A DNA stretch of 5,513 nucleotides, from contig CAKSAI010000229.1 in NCBI GenBank assembly GCA_934434905.1, forward strand, positions 1 through 5,513. Direction: 5' to 3'. The stretch is from an uncultured Lachnospiraceae bacterium (GTDB lineage: Bacteria > Bacillota > Clostridia > Lachnospirales > Lachnospiraceae). Position 1 is the stretch's first letter. Every line of letters begins with the position of its first letter. The notes under the pieces were generated by a model. The model had not been told where the DNA came from. It saw nothing but the letters and a program-made list of their open reading frames with translations, and made no database searches. Shown here piece by piece: positions 1 through 5,513 of the stretch. A program made the translations under genes and the position numbers.

Positions 1-662
1 CCATTTTCCTCGTTGCCTGCGTGGGTATTCCATGGGCTGTTAACCTTATGATCTTCGTCCGGTCGAATCTTCCTCTTAATGTTGCGCACATCATGAACTC
101 CTGCAAGAATCACCGACTGGAAGGTAGGGATTGTCATTCTCTTTAAATAATAAAACCGTAGCTGTGCGAGGAAATCGATGAACACCTGATTATTAGAGGC
201 TGAATCCACTTCATCGATCATTAAAACCACAGGCTTCTCAGAGCTCCCACAGATATCGCATAAGTTATCAAACAAATCTAACAGAACAAACGCGTCTTTT
301 TTCACCGACATATCCGTCTCTAACGCTTTCAACATATGTTGGAAAGATTCGGAACATAGTTCTTTATTTCTGCGCAGCGTCCGCAGGAAAATCCGTGCAA
401 AAGCCTGCGAAAATGTGCTTTCACTTTCAAAGCTTGCTGCCCCAAGCTGTTGAAAATCCAGGCTGACTACCACATATCTTTTCTTCAGCTCTACGGCAAG
501 TGCCGTCAGTATCGTCGTTTTACCATACTGTCTGCCTCTATTGATAGTGAAATATTTTCCGGCATCGACCATTGCTGTGATTTCTTTTAATCTGCCGGAC
601 AGGTCAACCATATAGTGAAGTTTCGGATCACAATACCCCTCTGTATTGAAAATCTTATTCAT
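1..662 (-). CDS. AAA-like ATPase, N-terminal part (runs off the left edge)
   Basis: I translated 220 uninterrupted codons from ATG at 662 down to the window edge; the C-terminus is missing. A P-loop is seen at residues 42-50 (RGRQYGKTT, K48 and T49). It is atypical because the first glycine of GxxxxGK[ST] is Arg42. A clear Walker B follows at residues 145-153 (VVLMIDEVD, D150/E151), and a sensor-like strand ILAGVHD lies at 185-191. The last residues seen include NSPWN at 208-212. This layout fits the AAA-like ATPases (AAA_35 / AAA-ATPase_like groups) that are common and multicopy in gut Clostridia and often carry a C-terminal PD-(D/E)XK nuclease-like domain. That second half would lie outside the window. 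The physiological role of the family is not settled. No signal peptide or membrane segment is visible, so it is probably cytoplasmic. The start is 3 nt after the tgt stop and has its ribosome site inside tgt, so the two are probably co-transcribed. GC is about 43% by hand count, well below the neighbours, which suggests a later arrival. Confidence 0.85.
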   Translation of the reverse strand, partial: MNKIFNTEGYCDPKLHYMVDLSGRLKEITAMVDAGKYFTINRGRQYGKTTILTALAVELKKRYVVVSLDFQQLGAASFESESTFSQAFARIFLRTLRRNKELCSESFQHMLKALETDMSVKKDAFVLLDLFDNLCDICGSSEKPVVLMIDEVDSASNNQVFIDFLAQLRFYYLKRMTIPTFQSVILAGVHDVRNIKRKIRPDEDHKVNSPWNTHAGNEEN

Positions 663-665
663 CTG

Positions 666-1808
666 TCAACACGCTCCTTTCCCCATCTGCCTCATCCCGT
701 ACAGCTTCTCCTCCTTATACGCCGCGAACCTGCCCTGATCTAAGGCGTCCCGGATCTCCTCCATCATGGTATTATAGAAATACAGGTTATGCATGACGCA
801 CAGCCGCATTCCAAGCATCTCCTTGGCTTTTAGGAGATGACGGATGTAGGCCCGGCTGTAATGCTGGCAGACCGGACACTGGCAGCCTTCTTCGATGGGA
901 CGCATATCCTTCTCATACTGCTGGTTAAACAGGTTGATCTTCCCCTGATTGGTGTAGAGATGGCCATGCCGTCCGTTTCTGGTGGGATAGACGCAGTCGA
1001 AGAAGTCCACGCCGCGCTCCACGCCCTCCAGGATATTGGCGGGGGTTCCCACGCCCATCAGGTAGGTTGGCTTCTCCAGAGGAAGATGCGGCACCACCGC
1101 GTCCAGGATGTGGTACATCTCCTCATGGGTCTCACCAACGGCCAGACCGCCGATGGCGTAGCCATCCAATTCCAGCTCGGAGATGCGCTTGGCATGATCG
1201 ATACGGATGTCCTCATAGATGGCCCCCTGGTTGATTCCAAACAGCATCTGCTGTTTATTGATGGTATCCGGAAGCGCATTTAATCGCGCAAGCTCCTGCT
1301 TGCAGCGCACAAGCCATCTCGTCGTCCGCGCCACAGAGGCCTCCACATAGGAACGCTCCGCTACGCTGGAAGGACACTCATCGAAAGCCATGGCGATGGT
1401 GGAGGCCAGATTGGACTGGATCTGCATGCTCTCCTCCGGCCCCATGAATATCTTGCGCCCGTCCACATGGGAATTGAAGTATACGCCCTCCTCCTTGATC
1501 TTCCTCAGCTTCGCCAGGGAAAACACCTGGAATCCGCCGGAGTCCGTGAGAATCGGCTTGTCCCAGACCATAAACTTATGAAGGCCGCCCAACTCCTTGA
1601 TGAGCGTATCCCCCGGACGCACATGGAGGTGATACGTGTTGGACAGCTCCACCTGGGTTTTCAGTTGCTGCAAATCCTGGGTGGATACTGCACCCTTGAT
1701 AGCAGCCACCGTCCCCACGTTCATAAACACCGGAGTCTGAATGACGCCGTGAACGGTATGGAATTCACCGCGTTTGGCACGGCCCTCCTGCTTCAACAAT
1801 TTATACAT
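666..1808 (-). CDS. tgt: tRNA-guanine(34) transglycosylase (TGT)
   Basis: Catalyses base exchange of G34 for preQ1 (or queuine) in the GUN anticodons of tRNA Asp, Asn, His and Tyr, the step that commits tRNA to queuosine; cytoplasmic. From the ATG at 1808 the protein is 380 aa, normal for bacterial TGT. Visible family features are TDSGGFQVFSL at 88-98 (D89), FDECPS at 142-147 (D143), GINQGAIYEDIR at 191-202, GGLAVGE at 220-226, and FDCVYPTRNGRHG at 270-282. In the last of these D271 corresponds to the nucleophilic aspartate. The zinc site is C309-x-C311-xx-C314 plus H340. All catalytic and metal residues are present, so it should be active. A TTG at 1832 in the same frame would add eight residues, but those codons contain the ribosome binding site, so ATG 1808 is preferred. 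Neither queA nor yajC, its usual neighbours, is in view; an ATPase gene occupies the downstream position. The gene is divergent from aroC. Confidence 0.97.
   Translation of the reverse strand: MYKLLKQEGRAKRGEFHTVHGVIQTPVFMNVGTVAAIKGAVSTQDLQQLKTQVELSNTYHLHVRPGDTLIKELGGLHKFMVWDKPILTDSGGFQVFSLAKLRKIKEEGVYFNSHVDGRKIFMGPEESMQIQSNLASTIAMAFDECPSSVAERSYVEASVARTTRWLVRCKQELARLNALPDTINKQQMLFGINQGAIYEDIRIDHAKRISELELDGYAIGGLAVGETHEEMYHILDAVVPHLPLEKPTYLMGVGTPANILEGVERGVDFFDCVYPTRNGRHGHLYTNQGKINLFNQQYEKDMRPIEEGCQCPVCQHYSRAYIRHLLKAKEMLGMRLCVMHNLYFYNTMMEEIRDALDQGRFAAYKEEKLYGMRQMGKGAC
674..680 (-). promoter_or_regulatory. Ribosome binding site of the ATPase gene, inside the end of tgt
   Basis: AAAGGAG on the minus strand lies 11 nt before the ATG at 662. 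It is formed by the last codons of tgt (Gly-Lys-Gly-Ala-Cys-stop). Ribosomes ending tgt would stop right beside this start, so translational coupling is likely. The site supports ATG 662 as the true start. Confidence 0.7.
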
Positions 1809-1817
1809 GACAAAATA

Positions 1818-1822
1818 CCTCC
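1818..1822 (-). promoter_or_regulatory. Ribosome binding site that fixes the tgt start
   Basis: GGAGG on the minus strand sits 9 nt before ATG 1808. It overlaps the codons that a TTG start at 1832 would translate as Arg-Arg, so the longer reading frame is an artefact and the ATG is the real start. The peptide from the ATG, MYKLLKQEG, also looks like a normal TGT N-terminus. Confidence 0.85.
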
Positions 1823-1830
1823 GTTTTTTC

Positions 1831-1844
1831 AAAAAAGCTTTTTT
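1831..1844. repeat. A/T palindrome (six A, GC, six T) in the tgt leader
   Basis: A perfect palindrome of six A, GC, six T is centred at 1837/1838, with two more T on the right and near-symmetric TC/GA flanks. In the inferred tgt mRNA it lies between the transcript start and the Shine-Dalgarno site. It could form a weak A-U hairpin or act as an intrinsically bent A-tract. It also sits just upstream of the proposed aroC -35, where an UP-element-like role is possible. Function is not shown by sequence alone. Confidence 0.45.
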
Positions 1845-1872
1845 TTGATTCCAAAATATTGTATACTATATT
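1845..1872 (+). promoter_or_regulatory. Candidate sigma-A promoter for aroC
   Basis: TTGATT (1845-1850) and TATATT (1867-1872) are separated by 16 nt on the plus strand, a fair match to a vegetative promoter. It would start transcription near 1879 and give a leader of roughly 68 nt before the aroC ATG. An overlapping -10 choice, TATACT at 1862-1867, has the better hexamer but no good -35 at proper spacing. An A/T-rich stretch lies immediately upstream. Confidence 0.5.
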
Positions 1873-1886
1873 CGTTCAGTCATCAT
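1858..1886 (-). promoter_or_regulatory. Candidate promoter for tgt (and the ATPase gene)
   Basis: On the minus strand, TACAAT (1858-1863) is a strong -10. A weak -35, ATGATG (1881-1886), lies 17 nt upstream and matches TTGACA only at the central TGA. Transcription would start near 1851 and leave a leader of about 43 nt. The -10 lies between the -35 and -10 of the proposed aroC promoter, so two polymerases could not bind at once. Confidence 0.4.
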
Positions 1887-1915
1887 CCGCTCTGCGAATA
1901 GCGCAGGCTGAACGA
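1872..1915. repeat. Inverted repeat with nested stem between tgt and aroC
   Basis: TCGTTCAG (1872-1879) is repeated in reverse complement as CTGAACGA (1908-1915), a perfect 8-bp stem. Inside it, CTGCG (1892-1896) pairs with CGCAG (1902-1906) around a 5-nt loop. It overlaps the inferred aroC start point and the -35 region of tgt. It could be an operator shared by both genes. If the aroC transcript starts a few bases earlier than inferred, it could instead be a 5' hairpin. It matches no riboswitch that I recognise, and no T-run follows it, so it is not an intrinsic terminator. Confidence 0.5.
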
Positions 1916-1946
1916 TTCTAATCACTACTGCGAAAGGATACTCATT

Positions 1947-3089
1947 ATGGCAGGCTCAACATTTGGAAACCAATTTAAGATTACCACCTGGGGAGAATCT
2001 CACGGCGCAGGCATCGGCGTTGTCATCGATGGCTGCCCTTCCGGGCTTCCCCTGGCAGAGGAAGATATACAGCAGTTTTTAGACCGCCGCAAGCCCGGTC
2101 AGTCCCGATACTCTACCCCCCGGAAGGAAAGTGACCGGGTGGAGATTCTGTCCGGTACCTTTGAGGGACGCACCACCGGAACTCCCATCAGCCTCCTGGT
2201 CCGCAACCAGGATCAGCACTCCGGGGATTACCGTGAGATCGCCGGTTACTATCGGCCCGGCCATGCAGACTACACCTTCGATGCCAAGTACGGCTTCCGG
2301 GATTACCGGGGCGGCGGACGTTCCTCCGGTCGGGAGACCATCGGACGCGTGGCTGCAGGTGCTGTTGCCTCCAGGCTCCTTAAGACCCTTGGCATCTCCC
2401 TTATGACCTACAGCAGATCCATCGGTTCCATAGAGATCTCCCACTCCACGGAAGAGCTTGTAACACTCCTGTCCTCCGAAACTGGCCGGAATACGCTGAC
2501 CGATACTATTCGCAGCAATCCGCTCTATATGCCGGATCAGGAAGCTGCCACTAAGGCTCAGTCTTACCTGGAGCAATGCATGAAGGCTCAGGATTCCGCG
2601 GGCGGCATCATTGAATGCATCATTACCGGGGTTCCGGCCGGGATCGGCGATCCCGTATTCGAGAAGCTGGATGCAAGCCTGGCAAAAGCGATCTTCTCCA
2701 TCGGAGCCGTCAAGGGCTTTGAGATCGGGGATGGCTTCGCTTCCGCGAAAAGCACCGGAAGCGTCAACAACGACGGCTTTTGCCGCATGGAAGACGGCTC
2801 CGTAGGAAAGCTTACCAACCACGCAGGCGGCATTCTGGGCGGAATCAGCGATGGAAGTCCCATCATCTTCCGGGCCGCCGTCAAGCCGACTCCCTCCATC
2901 CTGGCCACCCAGCAGACCATTGATAAGGACGGGAAGGAGATTCAAGTCAATATCAAGGGCCGCCACGACCCCATCATCGTACCAAGGGCTGTCGTTGTGG
3001 TGGAATCCATGGCTGCTCTGACGCTTGCAGATCTGCTGCTGGCAAACATGGGAGCCACCATGGACCATGTGCATAAGATTTATGACTGA
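1947..3089 (+). CDS. aroC: Chorismate synthase
   Basis: Catalyses the last shikimate-pathway step, converting 5-enolpyruvylshikimate 3-phosphate to chorismate with loss of phosphate. It needs reduced FMN and acts in the cytoplasm as a homotetramer. At 380 aa it is within the usual 350-400 range. All three family signatures are intact: GESHGAGIGVVIDGCPSGL at 16-34 (H19); RPGHADYTF at 103-111 (H106) followed by the RGGGRSSGRET segment at 121-131; and GRHDPIIVPRAV at 338-349 (D341). AVKGFEIGDGF (254-264) and NHAGGILGGISDG (291-303) are also typical. The start ATG is preceded by AAAGGA at 1933-1938 with 8-nt spacing. It stands as a single plus-strand gene, with tgt divergent on one side and a convergent lactonase-family gene on the other, and no other shikimate genes in view. 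Chorismate leads to aromatic amino acids and, through prephenate, supplies the cofactor precursor used by the nearby TrhP. Confidence 0.98.
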   Translation: MAGSTFGNQFKITTWGESHGAGIGVVIDGCPSGLPLAEEDIQQFLDRRKPGQSRYSTPRKESDRVEILSGTFEGRTTGTPISLLVRNQDQHSGDYREIAGYYRPGHADYTFDAKYGFRDYRGGGRSSGRETIGRVAAGAVASRLLKTLGISLMTYSRSIGSIEISHSTEELVTLLSSETGRNTLTDTIRSNPLYMPDQEAATKAQSYLEQCMKAQDSAGGIIECIITGVPAGIGDPVFEKLDASLAKAIFSIGAVKGFEIGDGFASAKSTGSVNNDGFCRMEDGSVGKLTNHAGGILGGISDGSPIIFRAAVKPTPSILATQQTIDKDGKEIQVNIKGRHDPIIVPRAVVVVESMAALTLADLLLANMGATMDHVHKIYD

Positions 3090-3129
3090 TATTTCCACAC
3101 AGAATGAAAGCCTGCGAATGCTTTGCACT

Positions 3130-4206
3130 TTATACTAATCGGTGGAAGTGAATACAGTTCGGGGTCTCGATCTTAATGGGCTTGGACTCCATCAGGAATA
3201 TTTTCTTCTCATAATCCACCTTAAACAGCGTAATCTCATTGCTGTCGTGGTTCAGACTGGCGAAGTGCTTTCCATCCGGGAAGATTCCCAGCGTCTTGGG
3301 ATAATCCCCACTGATGGTGGAACAGCATACCTTCGTCAGGCTTCCTGTCTCCTGGTTCACCTCGAAGACAACGACCGTGTTGGTTCCGGCATTGGAACAG
3401 AACAGATACTTTCCATCCGCCGTCAGTTCCATACCGGAAGCACTGCTGTCCGCCATATCTTTTTCATCTACCGTCGGAACACTCTGAACGAAATCAAACA
3501 TCGGCCCCTTGGGGGTACACTCATACCGGTAAACCTCCACTGTATTCTTAAGCTCACACAGCACATAGGCAAACTTTCCGTTTTTCGTAAAACGCAGCAT
3601 TCTGGGTGCAGAATCCAACGGGCACCGCAGGATATCCGCAATCTTCATCTTTCCTTCGGCATAATCAAGCTGATAGATCTTCACATGATCCAGGCCGCCG
3701 TCCACAGCACAGACATAATTCTGCTTCATCGGCGTTAAGACCACACAGTTGACGTGAGGCCTGGAGCACCGTTCCGCAACACTTCTTCCCATGCCTTGAT
3801 GGAAAATGCCGTCCGCAATGCCCCCGATACTGCCATCCTCATTCAGATGCATCATCGTGACTCTGCCATCGTGATACCCGGCCACAAACAGATAGCGGTT
3901 CTTGTCGTCCACCTCAACATAGCAGCCGCGCATACCGCCGATCCACTCCTCGTTCATGGGCTCCAAATCTCCATCCGGCAGGATCCGGAAAGCTTCCACG
4001 CCTTCATCCGCGATGGAATATAAGAATCTTCCATTCTTGGAAACGGTCAGATCCGAAGGATTGTTGATCGGGATCACCTTCCGCTCCGTCATGGTTCCGT
4101 TTTCCACATCCACATCATACAGATGGATGCCAACACTGGTTCCGTGGGTATAAGTTCCCACATAGGCAACATAACGCCCGTCTGCTCCATTCGTTTTACT
4201 GTTCAT
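3130..4206 (-). CDS. Beta-propeller lactonase-family protein (possible 6-phosphogluconolactonase)
   Basis: The 358-aa protein is built of repeated propeller blades and resembles the Pgl/YkgB family of cytoplasmic lactonases (about 330-350 aa). No signal peptide is visible. Family landmarks are YVGTYT (15-20), SRPHVNCVVLTP (148-159), APRMLRFTKNGKFAYVLCEL (200-219), SASGMELTADGKYLFCSNAG (255-274) and GDYPKTLGIFPDGKHF (300-315). Several usually conserved positions differ: the common GPRH reads APRM, SNRG reads SNAG, and GDxPR ends in Lys. The fold is therefore clear, but 6-phosphogluconolactone hydrolysis in the pentose-phosphate pathway is only a suggestion, and I give no gene symbol. The start ATG has GGAGG 9 nt upstream and lies inside the end of trhP (11-nt overlap), so expression is probably coupled to the tRNA-modification genes. 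It converges on aroC across a 40-nt gap. Confidence 0.9.
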   Translation of the reverse strand: MNSKTNGADGRYVAYVGTYTHGTSVGIHLYDVDVENGTMTERKVIPINNPSDLTVSKNGRFLYSIADEGVEAFRILPDGDLEPMNEEWIGGMRGCYVEVDDKNRYLFVAGYHDGRVTMMHLNEDGSIGGIADGIFHQGMGRSVAERCSRPHVNCVVLTPMKQNYVCAVDGGLDHVKIYQLDYAEGKMKIADILRCPLDSAPRMLRFTKNGKFAYVLCELKNTVEVYRYECTPKGPMFDFVQSVPTVDEKDMADSSASGMELTADGKYLFCSNAGTNTVVVFEVNQETGSLTKVCCSTISGDYPKTLGIFPDGKHFASLNHDSNEITLFKVDYEKKIFLMESKPIKIETPNCIHFHRLV

Positions 4207-5464
4207 CTCTTGGTTCCTCCTTTTCCTGTCTGCGTAAAATATCGGAAATCTGTATTTGCTGCAAATCTGTCATCTTATCGGCACACAGCTCTACCCACAA
4301 CATCTGTCTGGCGTGGGGCGCTGCATCCATGGTATTTCCTTCCTCATCAAGAATCCGCCGCACTGTCACCACAAGATTCTCACCGTCCGGCTTCATGACC
4401 TCGATCTTATCCCCCACCGAGAACTTGTTGCGCTGTTCAACCCGGCACAGTCCCTGCGCGTTTATCTCCTCCACATATCCCAGATACGTATAATCCTTTA
4501 AATAAGTACTTTCCTCATACACCTGTGCTGTCTCATCCGGCTTGCCGAAAAAGAATCCGGTTGTGAAGGGCCTGCGGGTACTGGTGACGATCTGCTCCCG
4601 GTACCAGGGCAGATGTTCCCGATAGGTCTCAGGAGATATCAGATAATCGTCAATGGCCTTCCGGTATGTCCTTGTAACGGTAGCCACATACAATGCAGCC
4701 TTCATCCTTCCCTCGATCTTGAAGCTGTCAATGCCGGATTCCATCAGCTCCGGGATATGCTCGATCATGCATAAGTCCTTGGAGTTGAAAATGAAGGTTC
4801 CCCGTTCATTCTCGTATACCGGCAGGTATTCCCCCGGCCTCGTCTCCTCCACCACCGCATATTTCCAACGGCAGGGGTGCGTACAGGAACCGTGATTGGC
4901 GTCCCGTCCGGTAAAGAAATTGGACAAAAGGCAACGTCCGGAATAGGAAATGCACATGGCGCCATGGATGAAGGTCTCCATCTCCATATCCTCAGGGATG
5001 TTTGCCCGGATCTCTCCAAGTTCCCGCAGGGATAACTCTCTGGCCGAAACCACACGCTTTGCGCCCAGTTTATGCCAAAACCGATACGTCTCATAATTGG
5101 TATTGTTGGCCTGGGTGCTGATATGAATCTCAATCTCCGGACAGATTTCCTTAGCTATGTTAAAAACACCGGGGTCTGAAATAATCAGTGCGTCCGGACG
5201 AATCTCCTTTAGTTCCGCAAAATAAGTCCGCACGCCTGCCAGGTCATAATTATGCGCCAGAATGTTGGCTGTCACATATACCTTGACGCCTCTGGCGTGG
5301 GCATAGGCAATGCCCTCTTCCATCTCCTCCTTGGAGAAGTTCCTGGCTTTTGCCCGAAGACCAAAGGCCTCCCCTCCAATATATACCGCATCGGCTCCAA
5401 ATTCAACTGCTATTTTTAACACCTCAAGGCTGCTGGCAGGGGCCAGTAATTCCGGTTTTTTCAT
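4196..5464 (-). CDS. trhP: U32-family tRNA U34 hydroxylation protein TrhP (YrrO type)
   Basis: TrhP proteins make 5-hydroxyuridine at tRNA position 34, using prephenate and an iron-sulfur cluster; they were long annotated as peptidase U32 or collagenase-like proteases. The 422-aa length equals what I recall for B. subtilis YrrO (TrhP2). The opening PELLAPASSLEVLKIAV (4-20) and GADAVYIGG (23-31) form the start of the barrel. The U32 signature spans about 163-181 and holds C171 and C178, with C194 and C198 in HGSCTHPCRW (191-200), candidate cluster ligands. IEGRMK (250-255) is also typical. A C-terminal beta domain covers about 325-405 (YLGYVEEI, then VGDKIEV). AAAGGAG lies 8 nt before the ATG, inside the last codons of the methyltransferase gene, which overlaps by one base (TAATG). 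Only one paralogue is visible, whereas B. subtilis has two (yrrN, yrrO). A general protease role is possible but less likely given the TrmR neighbour. Confidence 0.92.
   Translation of the reverse strand: MKKPELLAPASSLEVLKIAVEFGADAVYIGGEAFGLRAKARNFSKEEMEEGIAYAHARGVKVYVTANILAHNYDLAGVRTYFAELKEIRPDALIISDPGVFNIAKEICPEIEIHISTQANNTNYETYRFWHKLGAKRVVSARELSLRELGEIRANIPEDMEMETFIHGAMCISYSGRCLLSNFFTGRDANHGSCTHPCRWKYAVVEETRPGEYLPVYENERGTFIFNSKDLCMIEHIPELMESGIDSFKIEGRMKAALYVATVTRTYRKAIDDYLISPETYREHLPWYREQIVTSTRRPFTTGFFFGKPDETAQVYEESTYLKDYTYLGYVEEINAQGLCRVEQRNKFSVGDKIEVMKPDGENLVVTVRRILDEEGNTMDAAPHARQMLWVELCADKMTDLQQIQISDILRRQEKEEPRDEQ
4216..4224 (-). promoter_or_regulatory. Ribosome binding site of the lactonase gene, inside trhP
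   Basis: AAAAGGAGG on the minus strand, 9 nt before ATG 4206, lies within the last codons of trhP (Lys-Glu-Glu-Pro-Arg-Asp-Glu-Gln). The downstream start precedes the trhP stop, so re-initiation by terminating ribosomes is likely. It supports ATG 4206 as the start. Confidence 0.75.
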
Positions 5465-5513
5465 TAGACAAACTCCTTTACCGTGATAGCAACACCATCA
5501 CCGGAAGAAAGTA
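5464..5513 (-). CDS. trmR: C-terminal end of an O-methyltransferase, probably TrmR (YrrM)
   Basis: Only the last 15 codons and the TAA are inside the window; the rest lies beyond the right edge. The frame that stops at 5464-5466 reads LSSGDGVAITVKEFV. The GDGVAITVK element is the closing beta-strand typical of SAM-dependent O-methyltransferases of the YrrM/catechol-methyltransferase type. Position supports this: in B. subtilis yrrM lies directly before yrrN and yrrO, and YrrM (TrmR) methylates ho5U34, the product of TrhP, to 5-methoxyuridine. Its stop shares one base with the trhP start (TAATG), as in coupled operon genes. The identification rests on a short tail plus gene order, so it is probable rather than certain. 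Confidence 0.7.
   Translation of the reverse strand, partial: LSSGDGVAITVKEFV

Noticed and set aside
837..1283. Plus-strand frame of 148 codons inside tgt
   Set aside because: It is antisense to well-conserved TGT motifs and has no protein family features; a shadow frame.
1467..1901. Plus-strand frame of 144 codons running from tgt into the intergenic region
   Set aside because: It is antisense to tgt and then crosses the divergent promoter region; the product has no recognisable domain.
1809..1946. A preQ1 riboswitch or T-box upstream of tgt or aroC
   Set aside because: No preQ1-I pseudoknot pattern, T-box sequence or terminator/antiterminator pair is visible, and the inferred leaders (about 43 and 68 nt) are short for a T-box.
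3107..3124. Possible bidirectional terminator between aroC and the lactonase gene
   Set aside because: Only a 5-bp stem (AAAGC/GCTTT) with an 8-nt loop and no T-run on either strand; too weak to call. The 40-nt gap 3090-3129 holds nothing else visible.
2079..3128. A 349-codon open frame on the minus strand opposite aroC
   Set aside because: It lies almost wholly antisense to a fully conserved aroC, its translation is low-complexity Gly/Ser/Asp-rich with no recognisable motif, and long antisense frames are expected opposite GC-rich coding sequence.
3142..3738. Plus-strand frame of 198 codons opposite the lactonase gene
   Set aside because: It is antisense to the propeller repeats and shows no family motif; a shadow of the minus-strand gene.
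4196..5464. Secreted collagenase-type protease reading of the U32 gene
   Set aside because: No signal peptide is visible, the cysteine pattern fits the TrhP group, and the upstream methyltransferase tail matches the known tRNA ho5U/mo5U operon.

Overview
The window looks like chromosome from an anaerobic Gram-positive of the class Clostridia, most likely Lachnospiraceae or a close relative. The evidence is strong Shine-Dalgarno sites (GGAGG, AAAGGAG) before every intact gene, fairly GC-rich housekeeping genes, a YrrM/YrrO-type gene order as in Bacillus subtilis yrrMNO, and an AAA-like ATPase of a type I associate with gut Clostridia. This assignment is inference from protein style and gene order, not from a database search.

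Layout from left to right. (1) Positions 1-662, minus strand: the N-terminal 220 codons of an AAA-like ATPase that runs off the left edge. Its GC content is about 43% by hand count. (2) Positions 666-1808, minus: tgt, queuine/preQ1 tRNA-guanine transglycosylase, only 3 nt upstream of the ATPase start. (3) Positions 1809-1946: a 138-nt divergent promoter region with overlapping promoter candidates, an 8-bp inverted repeat and an A/T palindrome. (4) Positions 1947-3089, plus: aroC, chorismate synthase. (5) A 40-nt convergent gap with no convincing terminator. (6) Positions 3130-4206, minus: a seven-bladed beta-propeller lactonase-family protein. (7) Positions 4196-5464, minus: a U32-family protein of the TrhP (YrrO/YegQ) group. 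(8) Positions 5464-5513, minus: the last 15 codons and stop of an O-methyltransferase, very probably TrmR (YrrM).

On the right, the minus-strand genes form a tight operon, trmR - trhP - lactonase, with overlaps of 1 and 11 nt. On the left, tgt and the ATPase form a second minus-strand unit. aroC is transcribed alone on the plus strand between them.

The unifying theme is tRNA wobble-position modification. TGT replaces G34 with preQ1 or queuine. TrhP hydroxylates U34 to ho5U using prephenate, and TrmR methylates ho5U34 to mo5U34. AroC makes chorismate, the precursor of prephenate. The lactonase-like protein and the low-GC ATPase are the two pieces that this theme does not explain. No RNA genes, CRISPR array, insertion sequence or attachment site was seen, and no gene-free stretch exceeds 300 bases.
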